Assembly (NCBI RefSeq): GCF_003075095.1
Contig: NZ_QCZF01000012.1
Coordinates: 62,001-126,000 of the forward strand
Source: Blastococcus litoris
Lineage (GTDB): Bacteria > Actinomycetota > Actinomycetes > Mycobacteriales > Geodermatophilaceae
Length of the DNA: 64,000 bases
Direction of reading: 5' to 3'
Position numbers and translations under genes: made by a program. This document shows positions 38,521 to 46,190 of the stretch, in pieces. The notes below the pieces were generated by a model, which saw nothing but the letters and a program-made list of their open reading frames with translations, did not search any database and had not been told where the DNA came from. Each line of letters opens with the position of its first letter. Positions within the stretch are counted from its first letter, which is position 1.

Positions 38521-38559
38521 GACGCCCCTCCTCCCGTCCACGGACGGGGGAGGGGCGTC
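38521..38559. terminator. Strong hairpin terminator between convergent genes
   Basis: GACGCCCCTCCTCCCGTC (38521-38538) pairs with GACGGGGGAGGGGCGTC (38543-38559) with one bulged base and a 4-nt loop. It follows the sugar operon by 25 nt and could also serve the convergent acyltransferase gene. Confidence 0.85.
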
Positions 38560-38690
38560 GTCGTCTCCCGGCGGCTCCATGGGGCATGGGGACCGGTGCC
38601 GTCGGGTGAGCTGCTCCGCCCGGGCCCGCCGGCGGGACGGGGGCGTGGGTCCCGGCGGCGCCGGTGGGAGCCGCGCCGGCCGGACCGGCG

Positions 38691-39833
38691 TCAGGCGGGG
38701 ATCGACGCGGGGGTGTCGACCGAGCGCCGCGGCACGGGGAGCACCCGTCCGGTCGTCGTCGCCGGAGCGGGGCGCCTGCGGCCCAGCCGACGTCCCAGGC
38801 CGATCGAGGGCACCTCGACGAACCGGTAGGTCAGCTCGCTGACCGCGATCGTGAGCGCCACCCAGAGCAGCGCGGTGAGGACCGGACCGCCGAGCGGGGG
38901 GACGGCCGCCAGCACGAGCGCCTGCATGAGGTACACCGAGAAGCTGATGGTGCCCAGCCGGCGCAGCAGCGCCGGCACGGGCCGGTTCCGCAGCAGCATG
39001 CCGGCGACGACGACGGCGTAGGCGCCGAGCCAGGCCGTCAGCATCGCGAGGAAGGCGGGCGTCCCGGCCTGGGGGCTGCCCGGGATCGCGGCGGTGAGCA
39101 GGAGCGCCCCGGAGCCCATCGCGGCCACGACGCAGGTCGTCAGCGTCGCGAGCCCGACGTCGCCGCGGTGCCAGCGGTAGAAGACCGTCCCGGTGAACAT
39201 GGTGGCCACGCAGAAGGCGCCGGTCGGCGGGGTGGCCGACAGCAGCGGTCCCGCACCCAGCGCGAGCGCGACGCACAGCGCGGACGCGGCCAGCGACAGC
39301 TCCGTGCTGCGCCGGTGTAGGCCGAGGAGGAAGAGCACCGAGAGGGCGGCGTAGAAGAGCAGCTCGAAGGCCAGCGTCCAGTAGGCGACCAGCACGTTCG
39401 GCACCCCGAGGAGCAGCTGGAACATCACGGTGTTGGCCAGCCACTGACCCGAGGACATCGGCACGGCCGGCGTGAAGACGCCGACGGCGGCGAGGACGGC
39501 GGCCGCCCCGAGGCTCAGCCAGTACAGCGGGAAGAGACGGAAGAACCGGCTGCGCCAGAACGAGGTGACTCCACGGAGGCGCCCGTCCCGGCCGCCGCGC
39601 TCCAGGCTGGCGGGGATGATGAACCCGCTGCACAGGAAGAAGACCATGACGCCCATCTGACCCAGCAGCAAGCGGGTCTGGGTGAACTCCCCGAACGCCG
39701 GGAACAGGCTCTCCCCGACGTGCTGCACCAGCACCAGGGCGACGGCGAGACCCCGGAGCCCGTCCAGGAAGCCCATCCGCTGCGCGGACGATCGCGCCGA
39801 CGTCGAGGTCACGCTGAGTGTCGACACCGTCAC
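38691..39833 (-). CDS. Acyltransferase family 3 membrane protein
   Basis: This 380-aa integral membrane acyltransferase has MGFLDGLRGLAVALVLVQHV early (Arg and catalytic His), GQMGVMVFFLCSGFII and SFWRSRFFRLFPLYWLS in canonical order, and about ten transmembrane segments to residue 345. The tail is Arg/Pro-rich. It is smaller than and clearly distinct from the family member at 27.5 kb. The GTG start is supported by TAGCCT six nt upstream. It converges on the acetamido-sugar operon and diverges from purK. O-acylation of a surface polysaccharide or glycolipid is the likely job; the acceptor is unknown. Confidence 0.85.
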   Translation of the reverse strand: MTVSTLSVTSTSARSSAQRMGFLDGLRGLAVALVLVQHVGESLFPAFGEFTQTRLLLGQMGVMVFFLCSGFIIPASLERGGRDGRLRGVTSFWRSRFFRLFPLYWLSLGAAAVLAAVGVFTPAVPMSSGQWLANTVMFQLLLGVPNVLVAYWTLAFELLFYAALSVLFLLGLHRRSTELSLAASALCVALALGAGPLLSATPPTGAFCVATMFTGTVFYRWHRGDVGLATLTTCVVAAMGSGALLLTAAIPGSPQAGTPAFLAMLTAWLGAYAVVVAGMLLRNRPVPALLRRLGTISFSVYLMQALVLAAVPPLGGPVLTALLWVALTIAVSELTYRFVEVPSIGLGRRLGRRRPAPATTTGRVLPVPRRSVDTPASIPA

Positions 39834-39839
39834 CGCTGC

Positions 39840-39845
39840 AGGCTA
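39840..39845 (-). promoter_or_regulatory. -10 element TAGCCT, predicted leaderless promoter of the acyltransferase
   Basis: TAGCCT on the minus strand ends six nt before the GTG at 39833. An identical hexamer on the opposite strand (39897-39902) serves purK. Confidence 0.55.
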
Positions 39846-39896
39846 GGTGTGACGGGGGAGTCCACCCCGGCAGGCGGGCGGAGCGGACCCAGGATC

Positions 39897-39902
39897 TAGC
39901 CT
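39897..39902 (+). promoter_or_regulatory. -10 element TAGCCT upstream of purK
   Basis: TAGCCT ends 11 nt before the purK ATG, giving a very short leader. AGGA at 39904-39907 would fall at or before the expected transcription start, so its use as a ribosome-binding site is doubtful. Confidence 0.4.
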
Positions 39903-39913
39903 CAGGAACCACC

Positions 39914-41119
39914 ATGACCACAACAGTCGACAGCCGCACCGGCCTGCCGGTCGTGGCCATGGTCGGCGGGGGCCAGCTGTCCCGCATGACCCACCAGGCC
40001 GCGATCGCCCTCGGGCAGTCGGTCCGGGTCCTCGCCGGCAGCGAGGCCGAGTCCGCCGCCCTGGTCGCCGCCGACGTGCAGATCGGTGCCCACGACGACC
40101 TCGCGGCGCTGCGCCGCCTGGCCGAGGGCGCCACGGTGCTGACCTTCGACCACGAGCACGTGCCCACCGAGCACCTGCACGCCCTGCAGGCCGAGGGGCA
40201 CCGCATCGCCCCCGGTCCGGCCGCCCTCGTGCACGCCCAGGACAAGCTCGTGCTCCGGCGGGCGCTGGCCGACGCCGGCGAGCCGCAGCCGGCCTGGACC
40301 GAGGCGCACACCGTCCACCAGGTGACCGCGTTCGCCGACGAGGTGGGCTGGCCGGTGGTGCTGAAGACCCCGCGCGGCGGCTACGACGGCAAGGGCGTGT
40401 TCGTCGTCGACGGCCCCGACGAGGTGGCCGACCTCCTCGAGCGGCACGGCACCCTCCTGGTCGAGGAGCGGGTGGCGATGGTGCGCGAGCTGTCCGCCCA
40501 GGTGGCCCGGTCCCCGTTCGGCCAGGTCGCCGTGTGGCCGGTCGTCGAGACTGTGCAGCGCAGCGGGGTCTGCGCCGAGGTGCTCGCCCCCGCGCCGGAT
40601 CTCCCGGAGGCGCTGGCCACGGCGGCCCAGGAGCTCGCCATCCGGATCGCCGACCGCCTGGGGGTCGTGGGCATGCTGGCCGTCGAGCTCTTCCAGACCG
40701 ACGACGGCATCGTGGTCAACGAGCTGGCCATGCGTCCGCACAACTCCGGTCACTGGACCATCGAGGGTGCCCGGACCAGCCAGTTCGAGCAGCACCTGCG
40801 CGCCGTCCTCGACTACCCCCTCGGCTCGACGGAGATGACCGCACCGGTGGTTGTCATGGCCAACGTCCTCGGTGGGGTCGCGTCCGCACCCGACTGGGCC
40901 GGGCCGGCGCTCGACGAGCGGGTGCACCACTTCATGGCGCACTGGCCCGACGTCAAGCTGCACTGGTACGGCAAGGGCCAGCGCTCGGGACGGAAGCTGG
41001 GCCACGTCACGGCGCTGGGCAGCGACCTCGACGAGGTGCGGGCCCGGGCGGTCGCCGCCGCGCGCTACCTCGCCGACGGCGTCGTGGACCCGTCGTTCGC
41101 CTTCGACGAGCACCACTGA
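39914..41119 (+). CDS. purK: 5-(carboxyamino)imidazole ribonucleotide synthase
   Basis: This ATP-grasp enzyme of purine synthesis (401 aa) converts AIR, bicarbonate and ATP into N5-CAIR. It shows [12 protein letters not shown] at the N-terminus (AIR/ATP site), the DHEHVP segment typical of Pur[17 protein letters not shown] for ATP binding, and [19 protein letters not shown] with the metal-binding residues. The ATG at 39914 is preferred; a longer in-frame reading has no conserved residues. purE follows after eight nt, forming the standard purK-purE pair, which in M. tuberculosis also lies next to gtrA and fadE25. Confidence 0.96.
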   Translation: MTTTVDSRTGLPVVAMVGGGQLSRMTHQAAIALGQSVRVLAGSEAESAALVAADVQIGAHDDLAALRRLAEGATVLTFDHEHVPTEHLHALQAEGHRIAPGPAALVHAQDKLVLRRALADAGEPQPAWTEAHTVHQVTAFADEVGWPVVLKTPRGGYDGKGVFVVDGPDEVADLLERHGTLLVEERVAMVRELSAQVARSPFGQVAVWPVVETVQRSGVCAEVLAPAPDLPEALATAAQELAIRIADRLGVVGMLAVELFQTDDGIVVNELAMRPHNSGHWTIEGARTSQFEQHLRAVLDYPLGSTEMTAPVVVMANVLGGVASAPDWAGPALDERVHHFMAHWPDVKLHWYGKGQRSGRKLGHVTALGSDLDEVRARAVAAARYLADGVVDPSFAFDEHH

Positions 41120-41127
41120 GGAGCAGC

Positions 41128-41646
41128 GTGACCGACCCGAGCGACACCCCGATCGTCGGCATCGTCATGGGCAGCGACTCCGACTGGCCGACGATGGAAC
41201 CGGCAGCCCTCGCGCTGGAGGAGTTCGGCGTCGCGTACGAGGCGCACGTGGTGTCCGCCCACCGGACCCCGCGGCGGATGCTCGACTACGCCGAGTCGGC
41301 CGCCGGGCGCGGCCTGCGCGTGATCATCGCCGGTGCGGGCGGGGCGGCCCACCTGCCGGGGATGGTCGCCGCGGCCACGCCGTTGCCGGTGATCGGCGTC
41401 CCGCGGTCCCTGAGCAGGCTGGACGGGATGGACAGCCTGCTGTCCATCGTGCAGATGCCCGCCGGCGTGCCGGTCGCGACGGTGAGCATTGACGGCGGCC
41501 GCAACGCCGGCCTGCTCGCCGTCCGGATCCTGGCCGCCTCCGACGACGCCCTGCGCGGGGCGGTCGAGCGCTTCCAGGCCGAGCTGGCCGAGTCCGTGGT
41601 GGACCGCGACACCACCCTTCAGGAGCGGCTCGCCTCGGACGGGTAG
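41128..41646 (+). CDS. purE: N5-carboxyaminoimidazole ribonucleotide mutase
   Basis: PurE converts N5-CAIR to CAIR in purine synthesis. The 172-aa class I enzyme has [13 protein letters not shown] with the substrate-binding Ser/Asp, [11 protein letters not shown] with the catalytic His, [13 protein letters not shown] and the [16 protein letters not shown] core. GAGGAG lies three to eight nt before the GTG start and overlaps the purK stop region. The C-terminal residues vary as usual. Confidence 0.96.
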   Translation: MTDPSDTPIVGIVMGSDSDWPTMEPAALALEEFGVAYEAHVVSAHRTPRRMLDYAESAAGRGLRVIIAGAGGAAHLPGMVAAATPLPVIGVPRSLSRLDGMDSLLSIVQMPAGVPVATVSIDGGRNAGLLAVRILAASDDALRGAVERFQAELAESVVDRDTTLQERLASDG

Positions 41647-41658
41647 GGGTTCCGGGCT

Positions 41659-41664
41659 TACGAT
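41659..41664 (+). promoter_or_regulatory. -10 element TACGAT, predicted leaderless promoter
   Basis: TACGAT ends exactly six nt before the GTG of the acyl-CoA dehydrogenase gene, within the 24-nt gap after purE. The gene can thus be expressed independently of purKE. Confidence 0.6.
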
Positions 41665-41670
41665 CTACCC

Positions 41671-42825
41671 GTGGGTAACAACGCTGGGCTCTACGCCCTC
41701 ACCGAGGAGCACGAGGCGATCCGCGAAGCGGTCCGGGACATCGCCGAACGGGAGATCGCGCCGCATGCCGCCGAGGTGGACGCCGAGTCGCGTTTCCCGG
41801 TCGAGGCGCAGAAAGCGCTCACGCAGGCCGGGTTCCACGCCACCCACATCCCCGAGCAGTACGGCGGCGAGGGCGCGGACGCCATCGCCACGTGCATCGT
41901 CATCGAGGAGGTCGCCCGCGTCGACGTCAGCGCCTCGCTCATCCCGGCGGTCAACAAGCTGGGCTCGATGCCGATCATCCTGTCCGCGTCCGAGGACGTG
42001 AAGCAGAAGGTGCTGCCCTCGATCGCCTCCGGCGAGGCGATGATCAGCTACGGGCTCTCCGAGCGGGAGGCCGGCTCCGACGCCGCCGCGATGAAGACCC
42101 GGGCCCGCCTCGACGGCGACTCCTGGGTGCTCGACGGCACCAAGGCCTGGATCACCAACTCCGGCGTCTCCGAGTGGTACACGGTCATGGCGGTCACCGA
42201 CCCCGGGAAGGGCGCCAACGGCATCTCCGCCTTCGCCGTCCACCGCGACGACCCCGGCTTCGCCGTCGGCCCCAAGGAACGCAAGATGGGGATCAAGGGA
42301 TCGCCCACCTGCGAGCTGTACTTCACCGGCTGCACGATCCCCGCCGACCGCATCATCGGGGCGCCCGGTACCGGCTTCAAGACCGCGCTGCGGACCCTCG
42401 ACTTCACCCGGCCCACGATCGGCGCCCAGGCGGTCGGCGTGGCACAGGGCGCGCTGGACGCGTCGGTCGCCTACGTCAAGGAGCGCAAGCAGTTCGGCAC
42501 CAGCATCGGCAGCTTCCAGGGCGTGCAGTTCATGCTCGCCGACATGGAGATGAAGATCGAGGCCGCGCGTCATCTCGTCTACGTCGCGGCCGCCGCGGGT
42601 GAGGCCGGCCGGCCCGACGTCACCCGGGTGTCGGCCTCGGCCAAGGCCTTCGCCTCCGACGTCGCGATGCAGGTGACCACGGACGCCGTCCAGCTGTTCG
42701 GCGGCGCCGGCTACACCCAGGACTTCCCCGTCGAGCGGATGATGCGCGACGCGAAGATCACCCAGATCTACGAGGGCACGAACCAGGTCCAGCGGTTGGT
42801 GATCGCGCGCAGCCTGCTGCGCTGA
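41671..42825 (+). CDS. Acyl-CoA dehydrogenase
   Basis: This FAD enzyme (384 aa) introduces the trans-2 double bond into acyl-CoA in beta-oxidation or branched amino acid breakdown. Typical signatures are ISYGLSEREAGSDAAAM (FAD/substrate loop), WITNSG, the family PROSITE-type segment QLFGGAGYTQDFPVERMMRD, and QIYEGTNQVQR with the catalytic base Glu368. It is most like the FadE25 group, whose gene in M. tuberculosis (Rv3274c) is also next to purE. Chain-length specificity is not readable. The stop is 16 nt from that of the convergent TIGR03089 gene. Confidence 0.95.
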   Translation: MGNNAGLYALTEEHEAIREAVRDIAEREIAPHAAEVDAESRFPVEAQKALTQAGFHATHIPEQYGGEGADAIATCIVIEEVARVDVSASLIPAVNKLGSMPIILSASEDVKQKVLPSIASGEAMISYGLSEREAGSDAAAMKTRARLDGDSWVLDGTKAWITNSGVSEWYTVMAVTDPGKGANGISAFAVHRDDPGFAVGPKERKMGIKGSPTCELYFTGCTIPADRIIGAPGTGFKTALRTLDFTRPTIGAQAVGVAQGALDASVAYVKERKQFGTSIGSFQGVQFMLADMEMKIEAARHLVYVAAAAGEAGRPDVTRVSASAKAFASDVAMQVTTDAVQLFGGAGYTQDFPVERMMRDAKITQIYEGTNQVQRLVIARSLLR

Positions 42826-42841
42826 CCGGTCCCGGTCCGCC

Positions 42842-43660
42842 TCAGGCGGCGCCGAGCACCCGGACGCCGTCGATCCGGACGCCGAGGCTCGCGGTGACCC
42901 GCTCCTCCTGGGCGCGGCCGGCCAGCCGCTCGGGCCGCGGGTCCCGGCAGAGCACGACGGAGGCCCCGGCCGCGAGCGGCATCAGCAGCCAGGCGACCGG
43001 TCCGGCCTCCTCCGCAGCCGCCCCGTCGACCAGCACCCGGTCGCCGGCGGCGAGGGCGCAGCGGCCGGCCAGTTCCTGCGCCGCGGCGACCAGGCTGCCC
43101 AGCGAGAGCTCGAGCCCGCCTGCCGCCAGACCCGGGGACCCCGGCTCGGGGGCGTCGTAGGGGGAGAAGTGGTCCCCGTGCGTCCGGACCTCCAGGGCGA
43201 AGTCGCGGGCGGGGCCGACGTAGCCGGCCATGCCGGCACCCAGGGGGTGCAGCGAGAGGCCCACCAGTTCCGGGGTGCCGTCCCCGGCCCCCTCGCCGAG
43301 GGCGTCGGTCACGGCCTCGAGGCGGTCCTGGGAGACGAGGACGACGTCCACGTCGGCCAGGGCCCCGACGTCCTCGCCGGCGGTGCTGACGACGCTGCCG
43401 CCGCAGCTCCACACGCCGAGCAGGACGGCGGCCGTCTGCCAGTGCGGGGGGAGGAGGACGGCGACCCGGCTGCCGCGGCCGACGTCGAACTCGTCCTGCA
43501 GGAGGTTCGCGGTCTTCGCGACCCAGTTGGCGAGGGTGGCCGCCGACAGCTCGACCCGCTCGCCGGCCGGGTCGTCGTACCACGTGAGCAGGGGTGCCGC
43601 GGGGGCGTCGCGCAGGGCAGCAGCGAGCAGGTCCGCGGGCGTCGAGGCGGCGGGAGGCAC
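42842..43660 (-). CDS. TIGR03089-type protein (short, incomplete AMP-ligase-like)
   Basis: This 272-aa protein resembles only the N-terminal part of AMP-binding acyl/aryl-CoA ligases: an opening helix, WYDDPAGERVELSAATLANWV, and VAVLLPPHWQTAAVLLGVWSCGG. The ligase phosphate-binding loop (TSGTTG-type), the aromatic A5 motif and the whole C-terminal lid domain with catalytic Lys are absent, so classical adenylation is impossible. This truncated form is an actinobacterial family (TIGR03089; Rv3268 in M. tuberculosis) and its conserved place beside an LCP gene shows it is not simply a decaying ligase. Function unknown. GTG start at 43660, preceded at six nt by a weak CAGGCT. Confidence 0.85.
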   Translation of the reverse strand: MPPAASTPADLLAAALRDAPAAPLLTWYDDPAGERVELSAATLANWVAKTANLLQDEFDVGRGSRVAVLLPPHWQTAAVLLGVWSCGGSVVSTAGEDVGALADVDVVLVSQDRLEAVTDALGEGAGDGTPELVGLSLHPLGAGMAGYVGPARDFALEVRTHGDHFSPYDAPEPGSPGLAAGGLELSLGSLVAAAQELAGRCALAAGDRVLVDGAAAEEAGPVAWLLMPLAAGASVVLCRDPRPERLAGRAQEERVTASLGVRIDGVRVLGAA

Positions 43661-43677
43661 CCGTCCAGCCTGACATG

Positions 43678-43712
43678 CCGGTGCCCGCCCGCCGTCGGCG
43701 GACGGGCACCGG
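43678..43712 (-). terminator. Hairpin terminator downstream of the LCP gene
   Basis: CCGGTGCCCG (43678-43687) pairs with CGGGCACCGG (43703-43712); an inner CGCC/GGCG extends the stem after small mismatches. It begins just seven nt past the LCP gene stop, in its direction of transcription. Confidence 0.75.
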
Positions 43713-43718
43713 GCTGCG

Positions 43719-45269
43719 TCAGTTGATGCAGGTGACGTCGGCCGCCGTGCGGGCGTCCTCGCCCAGCACCGGCTCCACCGGCTCCGGGGCGGTGACCGGC
43801 TGGCCGACGCCGTTGAAGTTGGAGCCGATGACCAGCTCGAGGGTGCCGGGCGTGGGCTCGTCGGCCTGGGCCGTCGTCGCGCCGGGGATCGAGGCGGCCA
43901 GCGTGTTGGCCAGCGCCTGGTCGCCGGCGGCGTACCGGATCTCGGTGCCGGTGTACTGGCTGCTGTCGGCGTTCCCGGTGCTCGTGACCACGTACCCCTC
44001 GGCCTCGAGCGAGGCCGCGGTCGAGGAGGCCAGGCCGGAGATGCCCGACCCGTTGTAGACGGCGACCGAGACCTCGCTGGGGGCCACCGTCTCGGGTGCG
44101 GCCGGCTCCGACGGTGCGGCCGGGGCCTCGGGCTCGGCGGAGAGGTCGGCGAAGAACGCGTGCAGGGCGTCCTCGTCCTCGAGCCGGAGGATGTAGCGCC
44201 CGGCCTCGTCGGTGTCGTCGCCGACGTAGGGGACGGTCTGGAAGTCGACCGACCCCGCGGTCACCGACTGCATCTGCGTGGCGAGGCCCAGCAGGTCCAT
44301 CGTCTGGTCCACCGTCAGCGCGTCCGCGGCGGCCTGGACGAGCTGGCGCTGCTTGCCCAGGTCGAGCAGCACGTTCTCGCTGAGCATCTTGCGGACCATG
44401 CCGCCGATGAAGGTCTGCTGGCGGATGATCCGGTCGAAGTCGCCGCGGGGGAGCCCGTGCCGCTGGCGGACGAACGCGAGCGCCTGCTCGCCGGTGATGG
44501 TCTGGACGCCGGCGGGGAGGTCGACCCCGGAGTAGCCGTCCTTCGCCGGGGCGCAGAGGTTGACCTCGACGCCGCCGACGACCTCGGAGAGCTGGAAGAA
44601 GCCGAGGAGGTCGACCTCGGCGTAGTGGTCGATCTGCAGACCGGTGAGGCCGCTGATCGTCTGGATCAGCAGCTGGGCGCCCGAGGACTGCCGCTCGGCG
44701 TCGGTCGCGTTGTCGGCAGCCTCGTACTGGTAGCCGTAGGCGTAGGCGGCGTTGAGCTTGTCCCAGCCGTACCCGGGGATCTCCACGTAGGAGTCGCGCG
44801 GGAAGGAGACGAACGACGCCTTCGACCCGTCCGCCGGGACGTGCACCAGGATCATCGTGTCGGTGTTGATCCCGTCGTGCGCCGTGGTGTTGAGCACGTC
44901 GAGCTCGTCCTCGGTGGCGCTGGCCCGGCTGTCGTTCCCGACGAGCAGCAGGTTCATGGCCTCGCCGTTGCCGATGCCCTCGTTGCCCTCGGTGGGGATG
45001 GCGTCGGTGCGGTTCACGCTCGCGTCGGCCACCTGACCGAGGTACCAGCCCCAGCCGCTCGCGGCGAGGACGGCGACGGCGACGAGCGCGCTGAGGGCGC
45101 GGGTGACGCCGGCCGCCCGGGCCCGTCCGCTGCGCCGCTGCGGCTCGCCGGTCGGGGCGTGCCCGCCGCCGTCCCCGCCGCCACGGCGGGCCGAGGGGCG
45201 ACCGGCGCGCGGGTCGAGCCGGGCGGGCAGCGGGGGCCGCTCGGGGTCGTGCGGGTGGGAGCTGGTCAC
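43719..45269 (-). CDS. LytR-CpsA-Psr (LCP) family cell-wall glycopolymer ligase with LytR_C domain
   Basis: LCP enzymes transfer polyprenyl-linked glycopolymers (arabinogalactan, teichoic acid or capsule) to peptidoglycan on the outer membrane face. The 516-aa protein has a basic cytoplasmic tail, one transmembrane helix (about residues 57-76), and an LCP domain with LLVGNDSRA, TDTMILVHVPADG, VSFPRDSYVEIPGYGWDKLNAAYAYG, quoted in part as SFPRDSYVEIPGYGWDKLN, and AFVRQRHGLPRGDFDRI, which supplies the Arg residues that hold pyrophosphate. After a Pro/Glu-rich linker, residues about 405-500 form a LytR_C domain (VAVYNGSGISGLASSTAASL). GAGGA sits seven nt before the GTG. With the exporter and transferases at 49-64 kb it could attach the exported polymer to the wall. 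Confidence 0.93.
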   Translation of the reverse strand: MTSSHPHDPERPPLPARLDPRAGRPSARRGGGDGGGHAPTGEPQRRSGRARAAGVTRALSALVAVAVLAASGWGWYLGQVADASVNRTDAIPTEGNEGIGNGEAMNLLLVGNDSRASATEDELDVLNTTAHDGINTDTMILVHVPADGSKASFVSFPRDSYVEIPGYGWDKLNAAYAYGYQYEAADNATDAERQSSGAQLLIQTISGLTGLQIDHYAEVDLLGFFQLSEVVGGVEVNLCAPAKDGYSGVDLPAGVQTITGEQALAFVRQRHGLPRGDFDRIIRQQTFIGGMVRKMLSENVLLDLGKQRQLVQAAADALTVDQTMDLLGLATQMQSVTAGSVDFQTVPYVGDDTDEAGRYILRLEDEDALHAFFADLSAEPEAPAAPSEPAAPETVAPSEVSVAVYNGSGISGLASSTAASLEAEGYVVTSTGNADSSQYTGTEIRYAAGDQALANTLAASIPGATTAQADEPTPGTLELVIGSNFNGVGQPVTAPEPVEPVLGEDARTAADVTCIN

Positions 45270-45641
45270 GTGCGGGTCCTCACGTAGGGCCGGCCTGCCC
45301 GGGCGGAGCGCGAGAGCTCGGCGTCCGGTGGCGGAGAGTCCTCACGACGATACGACGTGCAAGCGCCCGGTCCGTGGACGTCGGGCGAGGTCGACGGCAC
45401 ACGAATGCGGTTCCGTCACACCCTCCCCGCGCGTGCCCCGGCGGCCGGTGCCGGTCCCGTGCGGACCCGCCGGGACGGGTGGGACGCGTGGGACAGGAGA
45501 CGTCGATGGTCACGATTCGTGCACAAGTCGATACCGGATGCGGCGTGGCGGGTGCGAGCATCACTGTGCGTTAGCGACCCTCGACGAGGCGTGGTCCTTC
45601 GCAAGGGGAACCACCATCGATCGGCAACGAAGGGCACTGAC
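45270..45641. other. 372-nt divergent intergenic region
   Basis: It separates the LCP gene from the secreted-protein pair. It holds a minus-strand TATCGT at 45347-45352, the closest match to a consensus -10 seen nearby and a candidate for the LCP gene, with about 70 nt of leader containing GAGGA. CACGATTCGTG at 45511-45521 is an 11-nt dyad. No convincing gene lies inside. Confidence 0.5.
45347..45352 (-). promoter_or_regulatory. -10 element TATCGT, candidate promoter of the LCP gene
   Basis: TATCGT on the minus strand lies about 77 nt upstream of the LCP GTG. This gene has a Shine-Dalgarno sequence, so a conventional leader is expected. No clear -35 was found. Confidence 0.4.
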
Positions 45642-46190
45642 GTGTTGACGAGAAGGGCAGGCCTGCTGCTCGCCGGGACGGCCGCAGCCGCGGTCGCTGC
45701 GGTCGTGGCCTGGCAGGTGACCGGCGACGGCGGGACGGAGAACGGTGATCCGGCCGCGGCATCGACCAGCGCGGCTCCGATGCCCAGCGTGCCCAGCGAC
45801 GCGGCCGGTGGGGCCGCCAGCGTGCTGACGCCGGACCCGATGTCGGGTCAGACCCTGGCGACCGACGACCCGGTGGTCGTCACGACCCGGGAGTCGCCGG
45901 TCAGCATCACCTTCTACGGCTGGGACCCGGTGACGCAGCAGGCCCAGGCCGGCGGTTACGTCGCCGGGGTCGTCGAGGACGGCGGCACGTGCACCCTCAC
46001 CCTCCGCCTCGGGGGCCAGACCGTGACCGGCACCTCCACCGCGCGACCGGACGCCGCGTCGACCGCCTGCGGCGCCGTCGTCGTCCCGGGTTCGCAGCTC
46101 GGGAACGGCGCCTGGGAAGCCGTCCTGTCCTACGAGTCCCCGCAGCACGTCGGCTCGTCCGACCCCGTCACCATCGAGGTCGCCCGATGA
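45642..46190 (+). CDS. Membrane-anchored or secreted small protein, function unknown
   Basis: This 182-aa protein has an N-terminal signal or anchor (MLTRRAGLLLAGTAAAAVAA, hydrophobic to about residue 26), no lipobox Cys, a Ser/Ala/Pro-rich linker of about 45 residues, and a C-terminal beta-rich domain of about 100 residues with two cysteines (CTLTLRLGG and TACGAVV). The domain looks Ig-like. The GTG start at 45642 has AGGG about eight nt upstream. The stop overlaps the ATG of the large secreted protein (ATGA), so the two should be made together and may act together outside the membrane. I recognise no family. Confidence 0.75.
   Translation: MLTRRAGLLLAGTAAAAVAAVVAWQVTGDGGTENGDPAAASTSAAPMPSVPSDAAGGAASVLTPDPMSGQTLATDDPVVVTTRESPVSITFYGWDPVTQQAQAGGYVAGVVEDGGTCTLTLRLGGQTVTGTSTARPDAASTACGAVVVPGSQLGNGAWEAVLSYESPQHVGSSDPVTIEVAR

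Noticed and set aside
45357-45641. Upstream extension of the 182-aa secreted protein
   Set aside because: The in-frame extension is Arg/Gly-rich with no conservation, would bury the signal peptide, and the GTG at 45642 has its own ribosome-binding site.
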